64,000 nucleotides of DNA from Aspidapion aeneum (Eukaryota > Arthropoda > Insecta > Coleoptera > Brentidae), in NCBI GenBank assembly GCA_963576565.1, contig OY755044.1:41375235-41439234 (forward strand). The letters run 5' to 3'. Positions 21,111 through 33,530 of the stretch are shown here, piece by piece. Every line of letters starts with the position of its first letter. Positions within the stretch are counted from its first letter, which is position 1. The notes beneath the pieces were generated by a model. That model was given only the letters and a program-made list of their open reading frames with translations, ran no database searches and was not told the DNA's origin. The position numbers and the translations under genes are program-made.

Positions 21111-22919
21111 CATGTGTATTTTGTTGTTTTGTGTAACAAAAATAGAATTTTTACCTTTCTATCCTGCAAAGCACTGCTTAGGTCTGATTTATAGTTTGAC
21201 TTTTATTTTTGCCCTTGGTATGTATTTCCCTCCTTTTCAAAATGAAAGACAGCAAAGAACTTTAGTATTTCTTTCTGATTTAAAAAAATAGTTTATGGTT
21301 TTATAGTCTTGTAGGTAATAAGCTAGGAAGGTGCCAGACCTGTCACATTTAGTTTTTTAGACAACAAATGTATCAATGCAATTTTTTTCGCTAGTGTTAC
21401 ATATTTTTAGGGGGTTCCTCTGAAATGTGTTTTGTGGTTTTAATGGGTAAGGTTAGGTTTAGGTTCTTGTTTTTTCCTCAATAGTGTTGCAAAAGTTATG
21501 CATATGGGGTAAAGCTGAGAAAAAAAATAGGTTTTAGAAACAATCTATTTCTAGTATTATTCGTTTTGACAAAATCCTTCCTAGCCTGCACAGCAATGGC
21601 TAGAAAAGGTATTGTTTTAGTTAGATGAATTTTTTTTTGAATAACGCCGAAAATCTATTATGTTACTGTATTTCAACCAATCTTAGCAATCTCCTCGTGA
21701 CATCTGTCCATGTATGTCTGTATGATAGCTCCTAAAATGCTGAACCAATTTTCATGAACTTTTTAAATAAAATGGTGTACCATACTCTAGAGCTGTTTAG
21801 ATTTCATTCAAAATCCCTTACCAAATGCTGGCACAGTCAAATTTTTTTTCAACATACATTTTAACAGAGCATCACATAAATATGTGGGTTTTCATAATAA
21901 TTTGTGTTATAACCAAAAACTTTGTAGGAGTACACTTGGAGTGTGCTAATGGACTAGGCATAGAACATTTCTAAAAACTCAACTGTATTTATTGCATGAT
22001 GATACAGAATTATTCATTTTTAGGAAAATGTGCAAATTTTCTTCATTCAGTAGCTGGGATGTAAGATTCACCTAATCAGTTTCATTTATCGAGGTTTTGG
22101 TAGTGATGAATGTGAAAAAAGGCAAGAATTACAAAGATTAATAGTTTATATTAAAAAAAAATAATAAACACATATACAAAACTTTTTTATAATTAATTTA
22201 AAACATATATTTTTTTAAAGAGGCCTTAAGCAACCAATTTTGAAATTTTAACCATAAAAAAATACTGACGGCATAAAAGGCAATTAGATCATTTTTCTCA
22301 GGTACACTGAAAAAAACCTGTTTTCAAATCAACCATAAAAAATTGGTTACTTCCATACTAACGATAAACAGATATTTTGTTAATATAGTGTAGTTTTACT
22401 TAATAAAATTCATAACTAGACTAAAATAGTGCACTTCCTAATTTAAAAAAAAGTTATTTGCTTTTTAACTAAAATTGTATTGTATATTGAACACTTTTTT
22501 CGTTGTTTCGCTAGCTAATGAAAATTTTAGTACCCAATCAAATTTCAATATATTAATGGATTTTATATTCCCAGCAAATATCTTTACATCTATCTTTTGT
22601 TTGTCCATTTTTTTTTGTAAAAGTTAAAGCTGTACTCCAACTATTAGAGTCACATAATTTTTGGAGTTTTGAAAGCTGTAGAAAAAACAAGAATAAAGGT
22701 CTAAAATTCGCTTTACTGATATGTCTCCAACTGGTGGGTGAATCATTTATTTTGCTCTATTTCGTTTCTTTTATGTTTAAGAGATGTCGGTGATTGGGTG
22801 GTTAAATAAAATACAAAATTAGAATGCCACATTATAATGAGTCACAATTTAGTACATTTTTAATCACTAGTGCAATGGCGGACACAAGGGAGAATGTTTT
22901 CTAGGAGCAAGAGGGAGAC

Positions 22920-25900
22920 CAACACGTTGGTACATTTGGCGATTTCAACTTTAAAAATATATAAACTCTGAAACATTTTTTTTTTGAAATACATATATTT
23001 TTAGCTTTTGTTTGCAATAAAAATTAAAATCGCGTATGTAGCACTTTTGAAGAAATACTATAAAATGTCTTTTTTATGTAAATTAATGTTCAGTTTGCCT
23101 TATTAATGTTCTTAGAGTATGTTCTGGTTAAAATATCAATCCAACATTATACATATACATATATTTAAAAAAAAAGATAACCTAAAGTTTTAACAAATTT
23201 ATATTAATTAAACATAACCTTTATTTTGAAGTTAATCTAACTATAACAAAAATTCAAAACTAAAAGAAAAAGATTTATAATTCTGGTGGTACTAAACAAA
23301 ATATTCTTGTGACCATAAAATATAGATTACTAAAAAGCTATATATGTTGTGCCTTGTATGAATAAGCGCAGCGTATTAGTTTCTTCTTACAATCATCATA
23401 ATTGTTCTTATTTGACTTAAACGTTTTGTCAAACATACCTAATGATTGATGGATCTGCTCAGAGGCCTATTCGGAAAAAAATCGTCATTGTCTTTGATAC
23501 TGCTCTATAAATTCTGGTACGTGATATACTAGAGCATGAATTTTTGGTGTAGGAAGAATTTGACCTTGTGAAACGCAGAAAAAAGAGCCACATATTTGTT
23601 TCCTGTAAGAAAATAATCATAATTATAGCTTGAACGGTTTTATTTTTTCGAAATTAACCTTATCGTTTGAAGTTTTTATTTAAACAACTTTCAAGTGGTA
23701 TGGTAAAAGACGAAAAAACGAAACAAGGAATATTTATAATTATTTTCTTACAGGAAACAAAAATGTGGCTGTTTTTTTGCGTTTTACAAGGTGGTTGGCA
23801 GTTGTTTTGGACGAGTTGTAGATGCAAAATACAAAATATTCATTAAGCACTACAGTTCAATATAGAGCTGGACAAAGTCAAAATTCTTCCTACAGTGAAA
23901 ATGCATGCTCTAGTATATCACATACCAGAATTTATAGAGCAGTCAGAATTTTTTAGCAGATCCATCATTCATTCTATATGTTTGAAAAAACGTTTGAAAA
24001 TTCGCTGAGTTTGTTCATACAATACACAACATATATACTCCTCTTTTTATAGCTTTTAAGTAACCTATATTTTATTTTTACAAGGATATTTTATTTAACA
24101 GCACCAGAATAGACATTTTTCTTTTAGTTTTGCATTTTTTAATTAATAATATTTTTTTAATTTTCATCTTATCTTGTATAATATACCGGGTGGGCCAAAA
24201 AAAACCGAACAATTTTTTTTTCATTATCACTTTTGAACTATACAATCGATTTGAATGGGACAAACTGGACTTGGCAGATAATTAATCAGAGTTTTGACTG
24301 AATGTATTTTTTTGTCCATCATCTCAAAATCCAAGACGAAACTAAAATGTACCCTTCAAAGATGATCGTGTATTCTCGTGTTGCGAACATGTTTTATTAA
24401 TTTTTTTAAATCACAAGGTATGAATCAGCAAAATCGGTTCGGTGGTTCTAAAAAAATATATTTTTTTTAACCATTGTTTTAAACATTATACAATTGCCTT
24501 GCCAATCATGTCTGCGCCTATTTCCCTATAAATTCATTACTACTGAATCGATTTTAATGAAATAAAAAAACATCCTGGTGAGAATTGATTGCTTTTTAAA
24601 GATCATGATCAAAGTTTATCGCCATCTTTAAATTTAAGATGGCGGTCGGAATTATATTTGATTCTTCTAAATGGCGTGTTTATTCTTAGTTTCCGAATAT
24701 GTTTTAGACTTTTTTTAATTTATAGAAAGGCACTGCTTTTCCCCCACACAACGAGGTGCAAGTTAGTAAAATCGGTGTGGTGGTTCTCACAAAATCTATT
24801 TTTGTTTCAGCCATTGTTTTACAGATTATACGATTGCATTACCAATCCTGTCTGCATTTATTAGCTTATAAATTCGTTATTACTAAACCGATGTTAGTGA
24901 AGTAAAACAAATCATGTTGAGAATTTATTGCTCTTTAAAGATTATAATCGAAATTTGCCGCCATCTTAAAATTTAAGATGTCGGACAGAATCATACTTGA
25001 TTCTTCAAAATGGCGTGCGTATTCTTATTTTCCCAAAATGTTTGTTTTTTTTTTAATTTATAGAAAAACATTACTTTTCTCCTGCATAAGGAGATAAAAA
25101 TTAATTAAGTGCTTTTCTATAACGTAAAACATTTTTTGAAAATAAGAATAAACGTGCCTCTTTGAAGGGTCAAGTATGATTATTTCCGACCTCCTAACTT
25201 TCAAGGTTCAGTAATAATGAGTTTATAAAGAAATGAATGCGGACAGGATTGGCAATGCAATCGTATAATCTGTAAAACAGTGGCTGAAACAAAAAAATAT
25301 TTTTTGAGAACCACCGAACCGATTTTACTAATTTATACCTTGTTGTGCGGGGGAAGGGAAAAATAGTGCTTTTCTAGAAATTAAAAAAAACTAAAATATT
25401 TTCATAAAATAAGACTTAACACGCCATTTTGAAAAATCAATTATGATTCTGTCCACCATCTTAAATTTTAAGATGTTATTAAATTTTGATCATGATCTCT
25501 AAAAAGCAATCAATTCTCACAAAGATATTTTTTATTTAATCAAAATCGGTTCAGTAGTAATGAATTTATGGCAAGGCAATCGTATAATATTCAAAACAAT
25601 GGTTAAAACAAACATATATATTTTTTAAAACCACCGAACCGATTTTGCTGACTCATACCTTGTTGTGCGTGGCAAGAATGCAGCTTATTTAGTGATTAAA
25701 AAAAATTAATAAAACATGTTCGCAACACAAGAATAAACGATCATCTTTGAAGGGTACATTTTATTTCGTCTGCTATCTTGGATTTTAAAATGGCGGACAA
25801 AAAAATTTTTATTTAAAATCCTCTGTCAGCTGCAGTTTGTCCCATTAAAATCAATGGTATAGTTCAAAAGTTATAATGAAAAAAAAATTGTCCGTTTTTT

Positions 25901-26145
25901 TTGGCCCACCCGGTTCATATTGGAGTGACATTTTTACCAGAAGATACTCTAAGAACATTAATAAGGCACATTGAGCATTAATTTACCTAAAAAAAGTAAT
26001 TTTATATTATTTCTGGAAAACGGCTAAATGCGCGATTTCAATTTTCATTGCAAATAAAAGCTAAACATATATGTATTTCAAAAAAAAATGTTTCAGAGTT
26101 TATATATTTTTAAAGTTGAAATCGCCAAATGTACCAACGTGCCAA
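22920..26145. mobile_element. Near-full-length palindromic (foldback) element interrupted by another
   Basis: The left end ACGTTGGTACATTTGGCGAT and its inverse at 26110-26140 bound the element. Once the insert 24185-25914 is removed, about 1.5 kb remains and almost all of it pairs, with the centre near 23660. Matching blocks include CTTAGAGTAT/ATACTCTAAG and CTCTAGTATATCAC/GTGATATACTAGAG. No open frame. Confidence 0.8.
24185..25914. mobile_element. Foldback mariner-like element, family B copy 2
   Basis: Ends ACCGGGTGGGCCAAAAAAAA and the inverse, next to TA. The interior shows the same repeated units as 12526-14169 (GATGGCGG... and CGTGTTTATTCTTA modules). It sits inside the right arm of the 22920-26145 palindrome and is therefore younger. 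Short frames inside (for example 24589-24864) are incidental. Confidence 0.82.
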
Positions 26146-26592
26146 CAACTTCCTGTAAGTTAAGATTATGTTTCAAAAGCGTTTCTGTAGAAACTAATGA
26201 GTTGGAAGCATATTTGTGTGAAACTTTATGTAACCTACATGTAACCCTAACTTTTCTTACTACAATATTAAGCAATTGTCCTTATTTTTAATAGAATAAG
26301 CAAACATTTATTTCCTGTAAAATACATTTGTCTACAGATATAAAATAAAATTGGTTATAGAATTATTATTCTTTTTATTTTTGCCACAAAAAAAAAACAG
26401 TTTTAAAGTTTCCGAAAATAATCAACTGATCGAGCTGCCCAATAAACATTATCAACCATTTTCATTATTTTTAGGAAGCTACAAAGTTGTTTAACGATTG
26501 TTTACAATAACTAAATTTACTTTTAAAAATTAAAGTCTGGATCAATTCTAACCCCCTTAAGTCTACAAGAGTCTCGCTTATAAGTTACTATA

Positions 26593-26759
26593 CAGGGTGT
26601 TTCCTAATTGAATGTGAAATGATTTATTTTTGAAAACTTTACCACCCTGTATCTCAAAAGGTAAGACGTTTAGAACATATGTTTAAATGAAGTTATTTTC
26701 TTAAAATGGGCCCAAAAATCACCCCCATAAATATTGACATTCAATTAGGAAACACCCTG
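26593..26759. mobile_element. 167-bp mariner-type MITE with TA duplication
   Basis: Ends CAGGGTGTTTCCTAATTGAA are inverted and perfect over 23 bp, flanked by TA (26591-26592 and 26760-26761). No coding capacity. Confidence 0.85.
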
Positions 26760-26761
26760 TA

Positions 26762-27440
26762 TATAACTCCATCCTCCCTTCTTAAGTGCTAAGCCCTCAG
26801 CCCTTGCCACCATTGCAAAAAAAATCTACAAAAGTTTGAAATCAATCTAGATTACTACCTTAATTTACTACATGGTATTCTTACATATAAACCTACAAAA
26901 AAAAATAAAAAATATATTATATTTTATTTTTTTTTTATTAAAATTATTTATCACAGATTTGATTTATTAATAATAATTTCAAACTCGATTTATTTAGGAA
27001 TTATTTTTAGGTCTAAAAACAAAAAACCTTTCTATCAGACATTGGGTTTTAAAATATTTAAAATTTGATCTCCAGCAAAATATACTTTCCTACCACATAT
27101 AAAATTTTTTCTGCTGTTAATTTTTGAGTTTTGTTCAAGATTTTACATGCTGCTGAATGTTACAAGATCATTATTAAAAGACTGAAAAAAACTTTAAAAA
27201 AAAGAAAAATAGTTCATTGCTAATTGTTTGGATGAAATTTGGAAAGTTAATTAATGTTTGTATATGTCTGTGACCCAAAAATATATATTTTTTAAGAATA
27301 AGAGTTTTATGACTAAATTTTTCTATGTAGGTAAAAATAAGTAACAATCTCCAAATTGTATCCAAACTAATAGCAATTAACTATTTTTTACTATCAACTT
27401 ATACTTCATTGAAAAATAGTTAGATTTAAGATTTTACCCC
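26762..27440. other. AT-rich stretch, no gene seen
   Basis: Poly(A/T)-rich DNA without a supported frame or paired repeats. Confidence 0.5.
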
Positions 27441-27444
27441 TTCC

Positions 27445-27880
27445 ATTTTCCTTACTGGCTTTGGAGCTGATAGTCTGCTAATTTCTCTGGGGGTTTTTCT
27501 CTGGTTCTAGCACTGTGCAAAGTTTGAGTTTGCCATAGGACTAATTTGTCTTCTTTCACCAGGTGATGATAATGCAGTGGTAGAACCATTGGAACCTGCT
27601 GTAAGAAAGCTGTTAAAAGAGCCATTTTGACTATTAGTGTCACTTTCCTTTTGATGAAATTCTGGAAGGTCTTGTAGTGACTCTACTGCTCCAGAGCTAT
27701 TAAAAGAATTGTTATTCGATTGTAAAATGGGGGATTGCTTGTTTTAGAGGTTGCTTAATATGAGGGGAAGTTGGTGCAATAGCTTTGGTCTGGGTCACAG
27801 TTGTTTGTTGATTTTTATGTATGAGTAGTCTTCTTCTGGTTTCTCTGTTGGTTTTCACCAGATATTCTGTATGTGTGATA
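27445..27880 (-). pseudogene. Decayed coding segment of an unrecognised minus-strand gene
   Basis: The minus strand reads as protein in two consecutive frames. The first runs through YLVKTNRETRRRLLIHKNQQ to a stop. The second is Ser/Asn-rich, contains LQDLPEFHQKESDTNSQNGS and SSPGERRQISPM, and stops before REISRLSAPKPVRKMEG in a third frame. Low-complexity Ser/Thr/Gln composition and near-continuous reading suggest an exon with a few indels. Not recognised; it may belong with the exon-like blocks at 28.7-33.5 kb. Confidence 0.45.
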
Positions 27881-27895
27881 TATTTTAAGGAAATA

Positions 27896-28211
27896 GAGAC
27901 GCCACAAACTTATCAAACTCAAATTTATATGTGAAAATCAAAGAAGGAAAATATCAGTACTGTATACTCTAGCATTGTTTAGAGAGACTCACCTCCGCCA
28001 TTGCTAATTCATAAGCACAGGGAAATAAAAATAAACGATTTTTGACAAAAATATACCATGTGGCGGACAAATTGTTTATATGTTGCATGATTATAGATGT
28101 CATTCACCGCTGACGACTTAAATTATTTTAGTGAAACGCCAATGAACTTGACAAGAAAATAACAACCAAAAAATATGAATTTCAGTGACTTTGATGGGTT
28201 TGTCGCGTCTC
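27896..28211. mobile_element. MITE with GAGACGC ends
   Basis: GAGACGCCACAAACTTATCA on the left matches the inverse GAGACGCGACAAACCCATCA on the right. Flanking AAATA/TATTT is consistent with a TA duplication. Non-coding. Confidence 0.7.
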
Positions 28212-28399
28212 TATTTGTTTAAAATATGTCATACTACAGGGTCTCTTGTTTTTACCCGTTATTTCTTGATACTAGTCTGTGTTGCAAAGATATGTTGTTT
28301 TACCTATTATTTTTTTTATTGCAATTTAGCAAAAAACGATGTAATATAATGTATGTAGTGATACCTGACTGTTTCTTGGATCATCTAGAGCAGCTTTCA

Positions 28400-28775
28400 T
28401 TTTGTTTTTAAAGTGCCCTACAGCCCTTCTCCTCAACTACAAGAAATTTACAATCCATTTAGTCTCTTTGATCTGTGGTGGGTCTTTTTGAGTTTTTTTG
28501 TGTGTTGCCTCCAAGTGGTTCAATGATTCTGGCCATTTAGTTTCTTTAATCTGTGCTGGGTCTTAAATCACAAAAATCTATGTGTATATGTCCCATGACC
28601 TTTTCTTTGATCTGTGGTGGATCTTTTTTGTGTGTTGCCTCCAGTGGTTCAATGATTCTGGCCATTTACTCTCTTTGATCTGTAGTGGGTCTTTTTGAGA
28701 TTTTTTGTGTGTTGTTTTCAAGTGGTTCATCACATAACGGATCGAATCTAAACCCTGCTTTAGTATTGGGTTTAC
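28400..28775 (-). pseudogene. Candidate exon with internal tandem repeats
   Basis: After the acceptor TTGTTATAG the frame encodes KPNTKAGFRFDPLCDEPLEN and 15 more residues to a TAA at 28668-28666. The downstream 28440-28735 is about four copies of a 65-115-bp unit encoding, in some frames, LEATHKKTQKDPPQIKE. The first part duplicates the exon at 29299-29453. Not recognised. Confidence 0.4.
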
Positions 28776-29600
28776 CTATAACAATAAGAAAATACAGGGT
28801 TTTACTAAATTAAACAACCTTATTTTAAGAGGTGAAACTATATATGATTTTTTAAAACAGAAATTGATAACAAAAGGTTTGCAGAAATATGTTTATAAGA
28901 ACTTTTAATAAGAGGGTTATGCTGAAAATTTTAAGATGCTCTGATAATAGGTAATAATTTTTTTGGAAAAAAAAATATAATTGAATGTAGTGGCGAATAA
29001 TTTAGCTATCACCCAAAACTGTATAAAAATCTGATCCTACACTAACTATAGTTTTTTTTTTATTTTGGCGGTTAAATCATGACATATTTCCATTAGTTTA
29101 AATATTTATTTATTTATTTAGTAGTGAAAATGTGAAAATGGTTTACATTTACAATTGTTTACATTTACAATTAATAATCATCATTTAAATAAAATGTTAT
29201 AATGATTTTTGGTCAAAGGCAAACGTTTCATACCAAGTTAAAAACAATTTTGAAATCTCCAAATATTTTTAAAACATTTTAATTAAAAAGACACTCACCA
29301 GGATTTTTGCTATTGTTTTTTTGAAGATGATGATGAACATGTAGCTATGATAGCTAATCCAGCTGTTAACACTGACCATAACAACAGTGTTGCTTCCAAG
29401 TGGTTCACCACATAATGGATCAAATTTAAACCCTGCATTAGTATTGGGTTCACCTATAACAATAAGAAAATACAGGGTGTGACATAATTAAATAACCATA
29501 TTTTAACAGGTGAATCTGTATATACTTTTTGAAGACAGAAATTGGTACCTAACAAAAGGTTTGCGGAAATATGTTTATAGGAACTTTTTAAATGAGGGTT
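28727..29600. repeat. Tandem segmental duplication, period about 680 bp
   Basis: 28727-28925 and 29405-29600 align over about 195 bp (for example ACCTATAACAATAAGAAAAT and AAAAGGTTTGC in both). The duplication covers an exon start and the adjacent intron, so it duplicated an exon of the minus-strand gene. Confidence 0.75.
29299..29453 (-). CDS. Candidate exon of an unrecognised minus-strand gene
   Basis: The acceptor TTGTTATAG and donor GTGAGT bound 155 bp that are open throughout: EPNTNAGFKFDPLCGEPLGS, then a hydrophobic stretch. Its entry phase (two leading bases) fits the single trailing G of the exon at 33437-33530. A diverged duplicate including flanking intron is at 28727-28925. Could be a decayed host-gene capture. 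Confidence 0.45.
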
Positions 29601-30238
29601 ATGATCTGATCCTACACTCACTATGAAAAAAGTAAATGTGTATTGAAAAGATACATATTTCTCAACTCACAAGCTACAGCAATTTTTTTTGTACAATTTT
29701 ATAATGCCCTTTTGTCACATTTAAAAAAAAAGCTTACAAAATACTTTTTTGTGTAGTTTTAGGCAAAACTGGCCGACACCATTCGAAAGAAAGGTAAAAA
29801 TTTTATAGCTCCTTACAATTTCGTATCTATTGGACAAAGGATGGTCAAGAAATAAATTTTGAAATTTAGCAATTTCAATTGTAAATAAAATTTTCAAGTG
29901 CAAAATTTTTACATCTTTTTCGAATGTTGAAAGTCAGTTTTGAAGCTTTTTTTAAATGTGACAAAAAGGTTCTATAAAATTATATGAAAGACATCTCTGA
30001 CCTGCAGGTTCATTGCATATTGGCTGTGAAACAGAGTGAAGGTTTCAAATCTACTCTTGTGATAGTTACTATAGGATCAGATTTTCATACAGTTTTAGGT
30101 GGTTGCAATGAATACACAACTATAGAGTTGTGTATTCATTGGTGGTTGCTAAATTATTGGCCACTACTGTATAGTATTATATAATTATACAAGTGACTCT
30201 TTTTGATTCTAAGAAGAAAAGTATGTAGGCTATCTTAC

Positions 30239-30361
30239 CTTTTGCTAGGTGTGGGTAGCAACTTTCAGGCTTTCAAAAAGTAAACTTGAGCTAGTGAGTC
30301 CTTGGTGTAGGCTGGGAAGTACTCTGATACTTTTGTTCTCACCTGCCAGGCCAATTGTGAC
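30239..30361 (-). pseudogene. Candidate exon, one frame broken by a stop
   Basis: Perfect splice signals (TTATTTACAG and GTAAGA) bound 123 bp. One frame reads WQVRTKVSEYFPAYTKDSLA and VYFLKA, then TGA, then KLLPTPSK, as if a Trp codon had mutated. Phases do not join simply to the neighbouring candidate exons. Not recognised. Confidence 0.35.
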
Positions 30362-30474
30362 CTGTAAATAATTTTTTTATTTAATTTTACCTGATTTAAA
30401 GACTGTTAAAATGACAAGTTTGATATGCTAAGATGAAGTTTTAATTTACTGTCATCAGAAAATATCTGTTCCTT

Positions 30475-30957
30475 CAGGGTAATTTCATATCAAATCAACC
30501 AGAGGTTTGGCAGACCATTTCACCGATTTTGAAAAAAATTGTTACACAGTATCTATATATGGGTGGGATAAAATATCCAAAATATTTTTTTTTCTGATCA
30601 GTTGTTTTTTTTAATTAATTTTCAAAAATCGAAAAATTGACCCATTTTGGTTCAACACAGCTTCACAAAAATTAACATATCTTGAGGACAACTTATCGCA
30701 GATTGATAAGATATAGCTCTAAAGGCAATTTAAATACCTTTCCAACGATGTGTCACATGACCTATTATATTTTCATCCCTTTTTTTTTGAATTTTGGAAA
30801 AAAAATTGATTTTTTGGAAAAAAGTCATTTTTGATATTTTTGAAAAAAATTTCTAAATGGAGACATTATGGGTTCATGGTCAAAAAAAACAAACATTTGG
30901 CAAGTCTGAAATAAATCATGTTTATTTTTTGTGAACTTTTTCATTGACAACTATATA
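30475..30957. other. AT-rich repeat-like stretch
   Basis: Contains CAAATCAACCAGAGGTTTGG and runs of A/T. No gene or TIR partner seen. Confidence 0.4.
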
Positions 30958-31626
30958 CAGGGAGTTTCAAAATTCATTAACATAATTTTAGTGTTGAATT
31001 CTCTGAGTGATTCTAAGACAAAATTTTCATATAAATATAGGTCCTCAAACCCCTTGTTTTGAGATACAGGGTGTAATTTTTTTTGTAGTTTTTTTGTCTA
31101 TAGCTAGTCCAGTTTTTCAGATATTTAGCTCAAATTTGGCACATATATTTAGCTATAGGCACTCACTACACTATTAGACATGCCAACTAATAGTAAAAAC
31201 CTACAGAGTGATTCTTTTTTAGGGGTCTTGTTGCCTTTTCCCCCTGATTTTTTTTTGTTGTAAGCCACTGGTAGATTTTAAAACAAGAAATAAAATAGCT
31301 GTTTCATTTGAAAAATTTTTTGTTTTTTGCAATATATCTCTAACTGTTTTAGAAAAAATCACTGTTGAACCAAACACTTCTAAGTATCAGAAAATAAAAA
31401 AAATGTTCCAGTATTATATGGGAACTATATCAAAACAAACAAATTAATTAAAACACATTTGGTTCATCTCAAAACTGCAGAAAATATAAAAAAAAACTAA
31501 ATTTTAACACCCTGTAGGTATCTCTGAAACTAAGTGTTTGTGGACCTATGCTTATATAAACTTTTTGTTTTGAAATCACTCAAGGAATTTAGCATTAAAA
31601 TTATGTTATTGAATTTTGAAACACAC
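30958..31626. mobile_element. Foldback element with CAGGGAGTTTC ends
   Basis: Arms of about 125 bp: TTTCAAAATTCATTAACATA on the left and the inverse of TTTCAAAATTCAATAACATA on the right, followed inward by paired GATACAGGGTGT/ACACCCTGTAGG blocks. Mariner-like ends next to TA. Non-coding. Confidence 0.75.
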
Positions 31627-31809
31627 TTCATGTTGCACCAGTGTGGCTGTCCCAAGGAAAAACACACTAATTGACATAAGGAAAAGATCATGGTATAAAT
31701 TTTTCATTGTCCATTTACTCAATGCAAAATGTTTATTAAGGCATAGAGCAAGTAATTTTCAAACAAGGATGACATAGATATTTAGTAGGTATACTTGGTC
31801 TATCAAATC

Positions 31810-32390
31810 AAAATCAGAATCTTTATTAATGCATATAGCAGTTACAAATCAAATAGTACGTACTAACACTATTGTCACATCAAATTTTTTTTATAATAAT
31901 GCCATTTTATAAATAAAATTACTAAAGTGCAAGTTATCATAATTCACACAATCGGAATATCACTTTTTATCACAACTTATAACTTATTTATTTATTTATT
32001 CATATATACCTATATATAGGACCCTTGCAAGTTAGTCTAGTAGGTAGATAGGTAGTTATTAGGTTAGATAATATAAATCTGTATCTTTTATTCACTTGTA
32101 TGCTGTTGATACATTAAATAAATAAAATACAATTTCAATATCTCACTAGTTAATTTCTTTATAGCAAGAAATAACCATCCTCTCCCACTCTTCTTAAAAA
32201 TTTTCTCTGCACTTTCTCTAAGCACTCTTTATGACCACTATAAAAAACCTTCCAAACTGAAATGGAACACCAAACGAACAAGTGCACAGTATACATTGTT
32301 GAATCATAATGCCTCAATAAAAATTTTACATTTGTCATGACAATGGAAAGGTAATACCATGATTTTCTTGGGACAGTCCAGTGCACTTTA
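31810..32390 (-). mobile_element. LINE 3' fragment
   Basis: The minus-strand frame 32386-32159 ends with CLEKVQRKFLRRVG, the pattern at the end of the reverse-transcriptase thumb of jockey/CR1-type LINEs. Downstream lies an AATAAAGATTCTGATTTTGA tail near 31830. Only the last part of the element is present, with stops. Confidence 0.5.
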
Positions 32391-32823
32391 TTAAATTATT
32401 GAAATGAAGGGGGTAACAACTGACCCAAAATTTGTACATATGTTGCAAGTAATGCCGTGTAAAAATTTGAATAATGCCAAGAAATTCACACAAATTACTG
32501 TAATGCCATGCTAATATATATTGTTAATGCAAGGTAAACAGTTGTTTCCCCCTTGATCGAAACTGCACTGACACAATTTTTAACAGCACCAAAACAGTGT
32601 TTGTCACTTACTTTCACAAAAGAATTTGGTATAAGTAATAAACTGTCTTACCAAGCCATATATTTTTGTTCCTGTAAATATGTAAACGAACATACAAGTA
32701 GAATAATTCATTGTGAGGTACATCCTGTACCTTTATGATGTTTGAAGATAAAAGTTGGGTTTAAACATATCTCAAATTTCCAACTGCTTTACATTGGTTC
32801 CTAAAAATTTTAATGTAATGGAT

Positions 32824-33392
32824 CGTTCATACTCGTCTTTTGTCTAGTCTTTTGTCTTGGTTTAGTCATATGTCTTGTCATAAGAAAGTTAAAACTACTG
32901 TTTCTTATGGGAGTGTTCATACAATGCTTTTGCTTTTGTTTTTGATTAGTCTTTGTCTTAAGAGTTGCCAACTTTCAATCCTTAGGACAACGACTAAGAC
33001 GAGTGACAGACATCAGCTGATGTTTGTTGTTTTGTTTTACAGGTCGTCCGAAAAGCGCAAACGCGCGGTCGAAATTTTGAATTTACCGTCATTAATCATG
33101 TTTTTAATAGAAAATCTCAACATAACCTCAAAATTTTATTTGCTTTTTTTCTTTTGTTCTTTCGTGTCTGTGTTTCGTGCACAGATTAGGTTAAATAAGA
33201 TTGTTTTGTGTAGAAAATAACTTTTGAAGAGGGCCTTTTTATTGAAATTGAATTTTTTTTTCAATGAGTTATGACTAAGACTAATCAAAAACAAAAGACG
33301 AGTATGAACAGCCGATTTTGTTTAAGACAGCTAAGACTAATCAAAGGACAAAGACTAATCAAAAACAAAAGACTAAGACGAGTATGAACAAT
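32824..33392. mobile_element. MITE with GTTCATACTCGTCTT ends
   Basis: GTTCATACTCGTCTTTTGTC on the left matches inverse copies at 33297-33312 and 33372-33392, so the right end is duplicated. The 126-codon plus frame inside (32840-33220) runs through the TIR and is not a credible gene. Confidence 0.75.
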
Positions 33393-33436
33393 ACTTAAGA
33401 CCACAGAAAATCACATCAACCCCAAATACATTTTAC

Positions 33437-33530
33437 CTTTACTAATCCCAGTGTCCGGTGGGATTCTGCTCCAAAAATCCTTAACAAACACACAAAACTT
33501 ATAGATTATAATTATATCTACTGTATTCAT
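33437..33530 (-). CDS. Candidate first coding exon of an unrecognised minus-strand gene
   Basis: From an ATG at 33530 the frame encodes 31 residues ending VKDFWSRIPPDTGISK plus one base before a GTAAAA donor. Alternatively an acceptor AAG at about 33486 starts the exon. A TATA-like TTTTATACTTTG lies upstream near 33630, between the exon and the right TIR. This suggests a promoter that belongs to the 15-kb segment. Confidence 0.4.

Noticed and set aside
32840..33220. 126-codon plus-strand frame
   Set aside because: It spans a MITE terminal repeat and AT-rich DNA; composition is not protein-like.
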